From: an uncultured SAR116 cluster alpha proteobacterium | GTDB taxonomy: Bacteria; Pseudomonadota; Alphaproteobacteria; Puniceispirillales; Marisalimonadaceae | Length of the DNA: 64,000 bases | Direction of reading: 5' to 3' | Assembly: GCA_902622875.1 (NCBI GenBank) | Contig: CACNRW010000007.1 | Location: forward strand, 17,219-81,218 | Shown here: in pieces, positions 39,561-48,470 of the stretch | Position numbering within the stretch: position 1 is the stretch's first letter | Layout of the letters: every line of letters begins with the position of its first letter | The notes under the pieces: model-generated | Told to the model about the DNA's origin: nothing | What the model saw: the letters and a program-made list of their open reading frames with translations, nothing else | The model's database searches: none | Position numbers and translations under genes: made by a program

Positions 39561-40070
39561 TTAATCTTTTATAAAATTAAGATCTAAGTTTAATACAACC
39601 TCTCGTTCCACATAATTAATATCTTCCAAAAAATCTGAACTCATAGGCAAATAAAATTTTTTATCATTTTTTTTTACCTCTATTAACAAACCACCACCAA
39701 AATCGTTGAACGTAATGATTTCACCTAAACTATCTCGATTTAAGTTATAAACCTGAAAACCTAATAAATCTACTTGATAGAACTCATCATCTGCAAGCGT
39801 TGATAATTGATCTCTCTTAATAAGTAATTTTAAACCTCTTAATTTTTCTGCATCATTTCGTGTGGTAATATTTTCAATTTTACAAATAAGATTTTGTTTA
39901 ACTTTTCTAATAAATGTTAAATTTATTGGTTTACTAGAATTGTCTAAATAAAACTCCTTATAAGAAAAAAGATTTTCAGGGACTTCGGTGTAACTTTTTA
40001 GCTTCACTTCTCCTTTAATACCTTTAACTCCTACAAAGAGCCCTATTTCTAAAAAATTTTTATTAGACAA
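39561..40070 (-). CDS. rimM: Ribosome maturation factor RimM
   Basis: The 169-residue protein has the N-terminal RimM barrel (EIGLFVGVKGIKGEVKLKSYTE) and the C-terminal PRC barrel (DEFYQVDLLGFQVYN, GLLIEVKKNDKKFYLPM). It assists 30S head assembly next to S19. The sequence is divergent but its place between rpsP (7-base gap) and trmD makes the call secure. Confidence 0.93.
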   Translation of the reverse strand: MSNKNFLEIGLFVGVKGIKGEVKLKSYTEVPENLFSYKEFYLDNSSKPINLTFIRKVKQNLICKIENITTRNDAEKLRGLKLLIKRDQLSTLADDEFYQVDLLGFQVYNLNRDSLGEIITFNDFGGGLLIEVKKNDKKFYLPMSSDFLEDINYVEREVVLNLDLNFIKD

Positions 40071-40077
40071 AATTTAT

Positions 40078-40680
40078 TTATTCTTTTTTATCCTCTTCAG
40101 TTGGTGCTTCTGCTGCTGGTGCCTCTTCAGCTGGTGCTGGTGCTGCTGGTGCCTCTGCTGCTGATGCTTCTTCAGCTGGTGCTTCTTCAGCTGGTGCTTC
40201 TGCTGCTGATGCTTCTTCAGCTGGTGCCTCTGCTGCTGATGCTTCTTCAGCTGTTGCTACTGGTGCTTCTTCAGCTGGTGCTACTGGTGCTTCTTCAGCT
40301 GGTGCTACTGGTGCTTCTTCAGCTGGTGCTTCAGCTGCTGAAGCTAATTTTTCAGCTGCCTCTGCCTCTCTTTCTTTTCTTTTCTTACCTGGAGCGCTTT
40401 TGATAGGCTGGTCTCTAATTACTGGTGCTTTTACCAAACCATCTGAGGACAACATTTTTGCAACCCTTAGTGTAGGCTGTGCTCCTTTTGATATCCAGTA
40501 TTTTACTCTTTCTACATCCAATACAAGTCTTTCTGCATGATCTTTAGCCACCATAGGATTGTAAGAACCTAATCTTTCAATAAACTTTCCATCTCGTGGA
40601 GATAAAGCCTCGGCAACTACAATTTTGTAAAAAGGTCTCTTTTTAGCCCCACCTCTAGATAATCTAATTTTTAACGCCAT
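40078..40680 (-). CDS. rpsP: 30S ribosomal protein S16 with repetitive acidic tail
   Basis: Residues 1-80 are ordinary S16 ([35 protein letters not shown]-like segment, [18 protein letters not shown]). From about residue 95 to 200 the protein continues as a low-complexity tail made of Ala, Glu and Pro, with repeated units such as APAEEAPV and [10 protein letters not shown]. Alphaproteobacterial S16 often has an Ala/Glu-rich extension, but this one more than doubles the protein. The tail is coded by near-identical 24-base repeats, so copy number is probably unstable between strains. It is the first gene of the rimM-trmD-rplS operon and lies 29 bases after ffh. Confidence 0.95.
   Translation of the reverse strand: MALKIRLSRGGAKKRPFYKIVVAEALSPRDGKFIERLGSYNPMVAKDHAERLVLDVERVKYWISKGAQPTLRVAKMLSSDGLVKAPVIRDQPIKSAPGKKRKEREAEAAEKLASAAEAPAEEAPVAPAEEAPVAPAEEAPVATAEEASAAEAPAEEASAAEAPAEEAPAEEASAAEAPAAPAPAEEAPAAEAPTEEDKKE
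40096..40345 (-). repeat. Tandem imperfect repeats coding the S16 tail
   Basis: On the plus strand the unit GCTACTGGTGCTTCTTCAGC... (24 bases) occurs about three times in a row around 40255-40328. Variants built from GCTGCTGATGCTTCTTCAGC fill the rest. The units keep the reading frame (8 codons each) and encode the Ala/Glu/Pro tail of S16. Confidence 0.75.
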
Positions 40681-40709
40681 TTTTTTTCCTTGTATTAAAT
40701 TAATTAAGT

Positions 40710-42233
40710 TTATCGTCTTTTCTTTGATGGTTTTCCGCCCAAACCAGGTAAGCCAGCACCACCAAACCTATTCGCCATATTTCCTATATTAGGCATATTT
40801 CCACCCATCATTTTTTGCAATTCAGCCATCCTATTTGCATCCATAACTGGAGATTGACTTTCTGAAACTTGTTCTGAATTCGAGCTTCCACCCCCTAACG
40901 AAGACATCATATTTTTTAAACCACCTAGGCCACCCATTTTACCCATTTTTTTCATCATACGGGCCATATCTTGTTGCTGTTTTACAAGTCTATTTACATC
41001 AGAAACAGCTGTCCCTGATCCAAACGCAATTCTTTTTCTACGTGAAGCATTTAAAAGAGCAACATTAATTCTTTCCTTCTTAGTCATTGAGTAAATAATA
41101 GCTTCTTGTTTTGAAATAGCTTTATCGTTGAAATTATTTGCTGCCATTTGTTTCTGCAGTTTACCTATGCCAGGTAGCATTGACATAACACCACCTAAAC
41201 CACCCATTTTTTTGAGTTGTCCAATTTGCTTTAACATATCATTCATATCAAAACTGCCTTGAGACATTCTTTTCATCATATGGGCAGCATCTTCTTCAGC
41301 AATAGTTTCTGCTGCTTTTTCAACTAATGAAACGACATCACCCATGTCTAAAATCCTGCCAGCTGCTCTATCTGGATAAAATGGCTCTAATCCGTCTAAT
41401 TTTTCAGAAACACCAACAAATTTTATGGGACAACCCGTAACCGACCTCATAGATAACGCTGCACCACCTCTTGCATCACCGTCAGAACGAGTTAACACCA
41501 CACCTGATATTTTAATTAATTCTGAAAATGCTTTAGCAGTTTGAACAGCGTCCTGACCTGTCATTGCATCAGCAACTAATAAAGTTTCCGATGGATTTGA
41601 TAGTTTAAAAACTTCTTGAGCCTCTGACATCATGGCTGTATCCAAAGTCGTCCTTCCAGCAGTATCAAGAATCAACACATCTATTGCTTGAATTTTTGAT
41701 GCTGCCATTGCTCTTCTAGCTATTTTTTCTGGACTCTCCCCGTCTATCTCAGGTAGCACTAAAACCTCAGCTTGCTCACCTAGAATTTTAAGTTGTTCTC
41801 TTGCTGCTGGCCTATAAATATCAAGAGAAGCAAGCATTACTTTCTTTCTTTTTTTAGATTTTAAATGTAATGCTAACTTGCCCGCTGTTGTAGTTTTACC
41901 TGAACCTTGAAGGCCAACTAATAAAATAACTGCTGGTGGAGCATGATCAATTAGAAGTTCTGATTCATCTGATCCAAGAACTTCAATTAGTACGTCATTT
42001 ACTATCTTTATAACTTGCTGACCAGGAGTGACAGATCTTAATACTTCTTCGCCTACTGCTCTAATTCTGACCTTGTCAATGAACTCTCTAACCACTGATA
42101 AAGCAACGTCAGCATCCAATAGAGCTGCACGAACTTCTTTTAAGGCTGTGTCAACGTCACCTTCAGAGAGAGCGCCCCTTTTGGTAAGCCCTTTAAAAAC
42201 ATTTCCAAGTTTATCTGTTAAGTTTTCAAACAT
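40710..42233 (-). CDS. ffh: Signal recognition particle protein Ffh
   Basis: The protein (507 residues from this start) has the N domain ([20 protein letters not shown]), the GTPase G domain with [40 protein letters not shown] and [13 protein letters not shown], and a methionine-rich M domain that binds 4.5S RNA and signal peptides. The C-terminus is Gly/Met-rich. I choose ATG 42233, which gives the family N-terminus. The track start at 42287 adds 18 residues unlike the family. The 4.5S RNA gene is not in the window. FtsY, its receptor, is coded just upstream. Confidence 0.95.
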   Translation of the reverse strand: MFENLTDKLGNVFKGLTKRGALSEGDVDTALKEVRAALLDADVALSVVREFIDKVRIRAVGEEVLRSVTPGQQVIKIVNDVLIEVLGSDESELLIDHAPPAVILLVGLQGSGKTTTAGKLALHLKSKKRKKVMLASLDIYRPAAREQLKILGEQAEVLVLPEIDGESPEKIARRAMAASKIQAIDVLILDTAGRTTLDTAMMSEAQEVFKLSNPSETLLVADAMTGQDAVQTAKAFSELIKISGVVLTRSDGDARGGAALSMRSVTGCPIKFVGVSEKLDGLEPFYPDRAAGRILDMGDVVSLVEKAAETIAEEDAAHMMKRMSQGSFDMNDMLKQIGQLKKMGGLGGVMSMLPGIGKLQKQMAANNFNDKAISKQEAIIYSMTKKERINVALLNASRRKRIAFGSGTAVSDVNRLVKQQQDMARMMKKMGKMGGLGGLKNMMSSLGGGSSNSEQVSESQSPVMDANRMAELQKMMGGNMPNIGNMANRFGGAGLPGLGGKPSKKRR

Positions 42234-42271
42234 TTTAATACCAAATCTAATATTCAAACCACAATTACGCC

Positions 42272-42292
42272 CGTGCTTGAAACTCAAGGACG
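42272..42292 (-). other. Hairpin in the ftsY-ffh gap
   Basis: On the minus strand, CGT-C-CTTGA-GTT-TCAAG-C-ACG can fold as an 8-base-pair stem with a single C-C mismatch and a 3-base loop, 39 bases upstream of the ffh ATG. It is richer in G and C than its surroundings. No U run follows, so it looks like a 5' leader structure rather than a terminator. Confidence 0.3.
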
Positions 42293-42368
42293 TGCGCTAA
42301 TAATCTTAATAAATAAATATAAAGATGAATTACAAAAATTTAGTATTTAAGTCAAGTTAAAGTAATCT

Positions 42369-43307
42369 CTATATTTCATCTAGGCCAGCTAATGCTCTAG
42401 AAAAAGAAGTAGCTTTAAAAGTTTGAAGATCATCTAATCCCTCTCCAACGCCAACAGCATGAATTGGAATTTTGTAACTTTCAGCTAATGAAACAACAAC
42501 CCCACCTTTTGCACTACCATCTAATTTAGTTATTATCATCCCCGTTAAACCAATTGCTTCATTAAAACTTTTTAGTTGGGAATGTGCATTCTGTCCAACA
42601 GTTCCATCTAAAACAACAACTTTTTGATGAGGGGCATTTTTATCTAATTTACTCAGTACCTTGCATGTCTTAGTAAGTTCTTCCATTAAGTCTTTTTTAT
42701 TTTGTAATCTTCCAGCAGTATCTACAATAACAATATCCTTACCCTCATTTTTTGCTAATTGCAGAGCTTTAAATGCAACAGCAGCAGAGTCTCCCCCATC
42801 TACACCAGAAACTACATGTGCACCAACTCTTTTGCCCCACGTTTTTAATTGTTCTACCGCTGCAGCTCTAAATGTGTCTGACGCCGCCAAAACTACTGTT
42901 TTATTTTGAATTCTAAATTGTTCAGCTAATTTAGCGGCAGTAGTAGTTTTCCCAGATCCATTTACACCCGCTAAAAAAAGTACATGAGGTTTAGAAGTTA
43001 TATTTTCAAAAAGATTTTTTTCACATGGTAATAAAATTTGTTCAATTTCCGAAGCTAATGTTTTGGCAACATCTAATTTTTCTACTTCTTTATTTTTATT
43101 TAATTCAAATTTTTGGTCTTTAATTTTTTTTGTTATTCTAGCTGCCACTTCAATACCAAGGTCAGCTAAAATCAATTGATCTTCTATGTTATCAACTGTT
43201 TCTTGATCGATACTTTTTTTTCCAGTTATTGAAGCTAGAGCATCTTCTACTTTTGATGCTGATTTACTTAATCCTGTTTTAAGTTTTTTAAACCAATTTA
43301 GTGCCAT
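42369..43307 (-). CDS. ftsY: Signal recognition particle receptor FtsY
   Basis: The 312-residue SRP GTPase has the NG core: [18 protein letters not shown] (P-loop), DTFRAAAVEQLKTW, VDTAGRLQNKKDLMEEL and TKLDGSAKGG. It lacks the long acidic A domain of E. coli FtsY. A short amphipathic start (MALNWFKKLKTGLSKSA) probably gives membrane contact. It receives ribosome-SRP complexes at the membrane. It follows mtaB by 17 bases and precedes ffh. Confidence 0.95.
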   Translation of the reverse strand: MALNWFKKLKTGLSKSASKVEDALASITGKKSIDQETVDNIEDQLILADLGIEVAARITKKIKDQKFELNKNKEVEKLDVAKTLASEIEQILLPCEKNLFENITSKPHVLFLAGVNGSGKTTTAAKLAEQFRIQNKTVVLAASDTFRAAAVEQLKTWGKRVGAHVVSGVDGGDSAAVAFKALQLAKNEGKDIVIVDTAGRLQNKKDLMEELTKTCKVLSKLDKNAPHQKVVVLDGTVGQNAHSQLKSFNEAIGLTGMIITKLDGSAKGGVVVSLAESYKIPIHAVGVGEGLDDLQTFKATSFSRALAGLDEI

Positions 43308-43324
43308 GAATCTTCACTTGTGAT

Positions 43325-44617
43325 TTAATTGAAAACATTACCAACTAATCCTTCGGAATTTACATCTACTATTTTTGTAGATATAATTGAACTATCCTTT
43401 ACAACATCGTTCAATTTAACCTTTGAAAAATTTGAGGCGTGACCAACTGAGTTTTTCTCTATCAGAACATTTTGTATTGTACCAATTTGATTTTCAAGGA
43501 AAATTTCATGTTGTTTCTTTGCTAAATTCCTTAAATCTTTAGCTCTTTTTTTTATATCAACACTTAACACTTCAGGCATTTTTGAAGCTACAGTATTATC
43601 TCTTTTTGAATAAGGAAAAACATGGACAAAAGTAATATTTGCTTCTTTAATAAGTTTTATACTTTTATTATGAGCGTTTATATCTTCAGTTGGAAACCCA
43701 GCAATGAAGTCACCACCAAACACAATATCACTACGTCTTCTTTTAGCTTCATTTACAAAATTTATTACATCTCTATATAAATGTCTTCTTTTCATTCTTT
43801 TAAGGATTAAATCGTCACCATGTTGAATTGATAAATGAATATGAGGCATTAACCTTTGTTCATTTTCAAAAGCATCCATTAATTCAAAATCAACTTCGGC
43901 AGGGTCAAGCGAAGAAAGTCTAAGTCTGGGGAGATTAGGAATGTTTTTTAGTATTTTTTTTACCAATAAACCTAAACTAGGCTTCCCAAAAATATCGTTG
44001 CCCCAAGAAGTTAGATCAACTCCTGTAAGAACAACTTCTTTTATACCATTATCTATAAGTGAATTAATAGAAGTTATTACATTTTGGGTTGAAACTGATC
44101 TACTTGGTCCTCTTCCAAATGGGATAATGCAAAATGTACATCTGTGGTCACAACCGTTCTGAACTTGGATAAAACCTCGTGTGTGTTTGTTAAATGACTC
44201 CACAAGATGTTCAGATGTTTGTTTTACTTGCATAATGTTTTGAACAAAAACTTTATTATTATTTTCAAGATTTATACCTACATCAAAATTACCCCAAAAT
44301 TTATCGTCAAGTTTTTCTCTGTTACCAATAACAAAGTTAACTTCAGACATGGAACTCCATTTCTCTGGATTTATTTGAGCTGCACAACCAGTTACTAAAA
44401 TTTTTGCAGCAGGTCTTTTTTTTTTAACTGACCTTATTGCTTGTCTAGCTTGACGCTCTGCTTCACTAGTAACTGCGCAAGTATTGAAAATTATTAAATC
44501 ACCATGCCCGTACTTACTAGCATGATCACTCATAACCTGGCTTTCCCAAATATTTAATCTACAACCAAATGTTTTAATCTCAGGTGATGAATTCTTATTT
44601 CTAGATTTTATTTTCAA
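43325..44617 (-). CDS. mtaB: tRNA N6-threonylcarbamoyladenosine methylthiotransferase MtaB
   Basis: The 430-residue radical-SAM enzyme has an N-terminal methylthiotransferase domain with cluster cysteines (TFGCRLN, FNTCAVTSEAERQ, VTGCAAQ), the radical-SAM motif CDHRCTFCIIPFGRGPSRS, and a C-terminal TRAM-like RNA-binding region. The GCRLN start and HKRGFIQVQNGCDHRC context favour MtaB over MiaB. It adds a methylthio group to t6A37 of tRNA. The start is TTG immediately after the dapF stop, with AGGTGA overlapping the dapF end as ribosome-binding site, so translation is coupled. Confidence 0.9.
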   Translation of the reverse strand: MKIKSRNKNSSPEIKTFGCRLNIWESQVMSDHASKYGHGDLIIFNTCAVTSEAERQARQAIRSVKKKRPAAKILVTGCAAQINPEKWSSMSEVNFVIGNREKLDDKFWGNFDVGINLENNNKVFVQNIMQVKQTSEHLVESFNKHTRGFIQVQNGCDHRCTFCIIPFGRGPSRSVSTQNVITSINSLIDNGIKEVVLTGVDLTSWGNDIFGKPSLGLLVKKILKNIPNLPRLRLSSLDPAEVDFELMDAFENEQRLMPHIHLSIQHGDDLILKRMKRRHLYRDVINFVNEAKRRRSDIVFGGDFIAGFPTEDINAHNKSIKLIKEANITFVHVFPYSKRDNTVASKMPEVLSVDIKKRAKDLRNLAKKQHEIFLENQIGTIQNVLIEKNSVGHASNFSKVKLNDVVKDSSIISTKIVDVNSEGLVGNVFN

Positions 44618-45430
44618 TTAATCACCTATTATACCTTCATATACTTTTTCTGTTTCACCAGAAAGTGTTACGGTTCCATTGTTTAACCACTCAATAAACA
44701 AACTTCCACCATCTAGGATAATTTTATTTGATTTAGAACTTTTATTTTTTTTAAAAGCTGCGACTAATGAAGCACATGCTCCTGAGCCACAAGCCATAGT
44801 TATACCTACACCTCTTTCCCATACACGCATTCTTATTGTTTTATCATCTAAAACACACACAAACTCTATATTTGTTAATTCAGGAAAATTTATATTTTTT
44901 TCTAGGCGAGGACCAACTATATTTAGATCTAAACTTTCAAGTTCATCTATGTTTTGCATAAAGACAACAGCGTGCGGATTACCCATAGATAAACAAAAAG
45001 CTTCAAACTCGTCTAACAAAACCTTTTGGGTATTTTGTTCTCTTGATAGTGGAATATCCTTCCAATCAAATTTAGGTTCACCCATGTTAACTGTTACCAG
45101 ATTATTATTTTTTGTACATGGCAAATTACCCGTAATACTTTCAATATTCAAAGAATTCAAATTATCTCTTTTCATTAAATAGTCTGCAACACATCTTGTA
45201 CCATTTCCACATGCTCCAGTTTCTGAACCGTCTGAGTTGTACATGGTCACCTTAAAATTATGCGATTTCGCAGTATCTTCAACTATTAGAACTTGATCAC
45301 AGCCAATCCCAAGTCGTCTATTACTAATTTTTTTTATAAATTTTGTATCATGTACAATTAAGTCTTTAATATTGTCAAAAATAATAAAATCATTGCCCAA
45401 CCCATGCATTTTAATAAATGGTATTTTCAA
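44618..45430 (-). CDS. dapF: Diaminopimelate epimerase
   Basis: The enzyme converts LL- to meso-diaminopimelate for lysine and peptidoglycan. KMHGLGNDFIIFD opens the fold. The two catalytic cysteines are in GACGNGTRCVADY and TMACGSGACASLVAA. I choose the TTG at 45430, with AAGGA seven bases upstream, because it gives LKIPFIKMHGLGNDF, the family start (about 271 residues). The track TTG at 45466 lies inside xthA. The gene follows xthA directly and is followed by mtaB with no gap. Confidence 0.93.
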   Translation of the reverse strand: MKIPFIKMHGLGNDFIIFDNIKDLIVHDTKFIKKISNRRLGIGCDQVLIVEDTAKSHNFKVTMYNSDGSETGACGNGTRCVADYLMKRDNLNSLNIESITGNLPCTKNNNLVTVNMGEPKFDWKDIPLSREQNTQKVLLDEFEAFCLSMGNPHAVVFMQNIDELESLDLNIVGPRLEKNINFPELTNIEFVCVLDDKTIRMRVWERGVGITMACGSGACASLVAAFKKNKSSKSNKIILDGGSLFIEWLNNGTVTLSGETEKVYEGIIGD

Positions 45431-45455
45431 AAATTTTTCCTTATAATTTTTACTA

Positions 45456-46241
45456 CTAAATATCAATTTCTACAATAATTGGGACGTGATCAGAGGGTCT
45501 TTCCCATGATCTAGTATCTTTATAAATAACACCAGATTTAACTTGTGGAAATATTTTTTTAGATACCCAAAAATGATCTAATCTTCTTCCTCTATTTGAG
45601 ACTTCCCAATTCCTACTTCTATAAGACCACCAAGAATATAATTTTTCATTACTTGGAATTAACTCCCTCATTACGTCAGCCCATTCACCAGTTTGAATAA
45701 TATCTATTAAAGTCGATGTTTCTATTGGTGTATGAGAAACTACATTCAACAGTTGTTTATGTGACCAAACATCATGCTCTAAAGGTGCTATGTTTAGGTC
45801 TCCTACTAAAATTTTATTTGTTTTTTTGTATTTTTGAAAATAATTTTTCATTTCGTTCAAGAAAGAAATTTTATGATTAAATTTCGGATTCTTATAAATG
45901 TCAGGTTCATCACCACCAGCTGGGATATAAAAATTATGGAGTTCTATATTTTTATTTAGTTTTACTGAAATGTGTCTAGTATCATTCTTCCCACACCAAT
46001 TTATAAAGTTTTCATCTTCAAGTTTAAAATTAGATAAAATTGCCACACCATTATAAGATTTTTCTCCTCGATAATTTTGATATTTTAATCCAATGTTTTC
46101 AAATTCTTTGGTGGGAAAATATTGATCTGGTGTTTTAGTTTCTTGGAGGCATATAATATCTATATCACATTCTCTTACAAAACGAAGAACCTGTTCTAGA
46201 CGTAACCTAATAGAGTTTATGTTCCAAGTCGCAATTCTCAC
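45456..46241 (-). CDS. xthA: Exodeoxyribonuclease III
   Basis: The 261-residue AP endonuclease/3' exonuclease of the EEP superfamily has ATWNINSIRLRLEQVL, CLQETKTPD (metal-binding Glu), VGDLNIAPLEHDVW, and the C-terminal SWWSYRSRNWEVSNRGRRLDHFWV and RPSDHVPIIVEI. It repairs abasic sites. The start is GTG with AGGA upstream. It lies at the edge of the glycan island; in many alphaproteobacteria xthA is beside lolA and ftsK, which here are about 7 kb away. Confidence 0.95.
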   Translation of the reverse strand: MRIATWNINSIRLRLEQVLRFVRECDIDIICLQETKTPDQYFPTKEFENIGLKYQNYRGEKSYNGVAILSNFKLEDENFINWCGKNDTRHISVKLNKNIELHNFYIPAGGDEPDIYKNPKFNHKISFLNEMKNYFQKYKKTNKILVGDLNIAPLEHDVWSHKQLLNVVSHTPIETSTLIDIIQTGEWADVMRELIPSNEKLYSWWSYRSRNWEVSNRGRRLDHFWVSKKIFPQVKSGVIYKDTRSWERPSDHVPIIVEIDI

Positions 46242-46578
46242 TCAAAATCCTCTTCAACATATTTTAATTTTTTTTAGAACTTTAAAATGCAATACCTATC
46301 AGCAATATAAATAATAATAAATGAAACTCAATAATAATTCTTATTGTTGATCCTTAATGTTTTTGCAAATATTGTTAAATTATACTTCATGGAACACCTA
46401 ATCATTTTAGCGATATTTGAATCTTAAAAATTTATTCAAAAATTTTTTTTAATTTATTTTATTTGATTGCTAAAAGACTCACAAAACGAGATCTAAATAT
46501 ATGATAAACATTGAAAAAATAAATTTTGAAGTTACTCACCATATTTACATGTCAACAATTTTAAATTATAAATAGTTT
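46242..46578. other. Gene-free stretch upstream of the glycan island
   Basis: This 337-base divergent gap is very AT-rich. It must hold the promoters of xthA (minus) and the TylF-like gene (plus). I see a 24-codon ATG frame at 46501-46575 without a ribosome-binding site, and no convincing hairpin or RNA gene. Confidence 0.5.
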
Positions 46579-47250
46579 ATGATAATACGTGGTATGAATG
46601 AAACAAATATATGGGATTATGAAAATGCTTTTTATTGGTATTCTTCACCCACTAGATTAAATAAACTTCTTGCTCACTTTGAACTTTACAAATCAATAAG
46701 TGATCTTCCTGGTCATATATTAGAGTTTGGAGTTTTTAAAGGGGTATCTCTAATAAGGCTTGCTACATTTAGGTCAACTTTAGAAAATGATTTTGCCAGA
46801 AAAATAGTAGGGTTTGATGCTTTTGGTAAATTCCCCAAAAAAGGTTTGAAATTAAAAATTGATCAAGATTTTAGTATTCACCATGATAAAAGTGCTGGAA
46901 ATGGTCTAGATGTTAAAACTCTCAAAAATATTTTAAATAAGAAAGGCTTTAAAAATATTGAGTTAATTAAAGGAAATATTATAAAAACATTACCAAAGTA
47001 TCTTGATGATAATCCTGAGACGAGAATCGCATTTCTACATTTAGATATGGATGTTAAAGAACCAACTGATTTAGCATTGAATTTACTATTTGATAGAGTG
47101 GTTCCAGGTGGCTTGATCATATTGGACGATTACAATGCTGTAGCAGGTGAGACTATTTCAGTGGACGAATTTGTTAAGAAAAATAAATTAAAAATTGAAA
47201 AATTGCCTTATTATTATCTTCCTGCATTTATAAGAAAACCTTTTAAATAA
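46579..47250 (+). CDS. TylF/MycF-like SAM-dependent O-methyltransferase
   Basis: The 223-residue class I methyltransferase has HILEFGVFKGVSLIRLATF as SAM motif I, KIVGFDAFGKFP, IAFLHLDMDVKEPTDLALNLL with the metal- and sugar-binding acidic residues, and PGGLIILDDYNAVAGETISV. This order matches the TylF/macrocin O-methyltransferase family that methylates sugar hydroxyls. It is the first gene of the glycan island and probably modifies a surface polysaccharide. There is no clear Shine-Dalgarno site, and a second in-frame ATG lies five codons in. Confidence 0.8.
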   Translation: MIIRGMNETNIWDYENAFYWYSSPTRLNKLLAHFELYKSISDLPGHILEFGVFKGVSLIRLATFRSTLENDFARKIVGFDAFGKFPKKGLKLKIDQDFSIHHDKSAGNGLDVKTLKNILNKKGFKNIELIKGNIIKTLPKYLDDNPETRIAFLHLDMDVKEPTDLALNLLFDRVVPGGLIILDDYNAVAGETISVDEFVKKNKLKIEKLPYYYLPAFIRKPFK

Positions 47251-47652
47251 ATTAAATAACATAAAAAACTTTAAAGCTTTGAAAGAATCTAGTGTAATTG
47301 TATTTGACGTTATTATTCAACTGGATAACATAATGGTTTTCATATTGAAAAATATGGATGCAACTAAATTGTCGAAACTTTCAAACGAAAATTAGGTTTT
47401 TTATTTCTTCAGAAACAAGAAATTTTCCCTATGTAAGAATTGTTTTTTGGTCATAAGAAATTATCTCAATTAATAAATTTAGAAAATGTTTAACAAATAA
47501 AGATGAAATAAAAAAGTATTTTTATTAAGAATTTAAGGCTATATTGTATTTCTGGATTAACATTTGTTTAATAAAATTCATCAACAATCAAATAGAATTC
47601 TTTATTACAAATTTGACAACATTGCCTTATTATATGACACAAACTGACTAGA
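47251..47652. other. Gene-free stretch with decayed reading frames
   Basis: This 402-base convergent gap in the glycan island contains no intact gene. It holds the candidate gene remnant described separately. I see no RNA gene, and only AT-type inverted repeats. Confidence 0.5.
47258..47651 (+). pseudogene. Candidate decayed gene remnant
   Basis: Two overlapping plus frames read like broken coding sequence. The first (47258-47395) has 45 open codons (KNFKALKESSVIVFDVIIQL...). The second (47373-47651) continues as RFFISSETRNFPYVRIVFWS with only two internal stops (TAA at 47454 and 47526) over 93 codons and ends NLTTLPYYMTQTD. In DNA this AT-rich, random frames would be stopped about every 12 codons. 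One frameshift and two stops would explain it. I cannot name the family. Confidence 0.3.
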
Positions 47653-48312
47653 TTATTGTTTTTTAAAAAACAACTCTTTTCCTTCACCACCCACAATTTT
47701 ATAATTAAGCTTGGTTAAAAAATTATTTATTTTCTTCACGTATGCGAGTTCTTCTTTATTTCTTCTAGCACACTCAATACATAGTAATGGGTTATTTGTC
47801 TTTAATGTTTTATACCCACCCTTTAAGACAAATAACTCGTAAAATTGAACGTCTATTTTGATATAATCTACATTTGTAAATCCGTAATCATCTAATCTTT
47901 TTTTTTCAATTCTAATCGGTTTAGCCTGCGTTAGAGCAAAATCATTTAATGAATTAGAACCAATACCCTCTTCTGAAATAAGTAAATCTCCGTTTCCATT
48001 TTGATTTGAGAGGGCTACATTGTATAATTCATAATTATTAAATCCTTTTAAGTTTTCTATTAAACAATCTGAACTGTTTTTGTACGGTTCAAAGCAAATA
48101 GTTCTTTTAAAGATTTTACATAAGTCTTTAGTCCAAAAACCAACACATGCTCCTACATCAATAGCAGTGTCAAATCTGTCAACAAATTGAATTGATTTAT
48201 CTCTTTGAAGCTTTTGATATTCCCCTGGGAATCTGGAATTTTTTGCCTCAAATAAGTAATGAGAGAAATGCTTTTCACCATCTGGTAAGTACCAACCTTC
48301 AACGAGCTTCAT
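47653..48312 (-). CDS. FkbM family methyltransferase
   Basis: The protein (219 residues from this start) shows the FkbM layout: TAIDVGACVGFWTKDLCKIF (SAM motif I), TICFEPYKNSSDCLIENL, LYNVALSNQNGNGDLLI, RLDDYGFTNVDYIKIDVQFYELFVLKGG and a final CIECARRN. FkbM enzymes O-methylate sugars or polyketides. I use ATG 48312 because AGGAG lies seven bases upstream; the track start at 48384 adds 24 residues. It is transcribed opposite to its island neighbours and divergent from the GT-B-like gene. Confidence 0.85.
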   Translation of the reverse strand: MKLVEGWYLPDGEKHFSHYLFEAKNSRFPGEYQKLQRDKSIQFVDRFDTAIDVGACVGFWTKDLCKIFKRTICFEPYKNSSDCLIENLKGFNNYELYNVALSNQNGNGDLLISEEGIGSNSLNDFALTQAKPIRIEKKRLDDYGFTNVDYIKIDVQFYELFVLKGGYKTLKTNNPLLCIECARRNKEELAYVKKINNFLTKLNYKIVGGEGKELFFKKQ

Positions 48313-48470
48313 TTTAAAACTCCTATTTTTTTTGTAAGTCAATTTAATATACAGATTAATAATAGCAAAAATATTTAATGTCATGGACTATAATAATTTT
48401 TATCTTTATATATCTATTTACATGAAAAATTAAATTCAAAATTGTCTAAAATTAATATATTTAAATAGTT

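Noticed and set aside
40101-40403. Leucine/valine-rich 100-residue plus-strand ORF
   Set aside because: It is the antisense reading of the S16 repeat tail. The Leu/Val content comes from the repeated Ala/Glu codons.
46501-46575. 24-codon ORF just upstream of the TylF-like gene
   Set aside because: It has an ATG and a stop but no ribosome-binding site, and its composition follows the AT-rich background. It is too short to support as a leader peptide.
47656-47673. 18-base perfect palindrome TTGTTTTTTAAAAAACAA
   Set aside because: It lies inside the last codons of the FkbM gene, contains almost only A/T, leaves no loop and has no following U run. It is not a convincing terminator.
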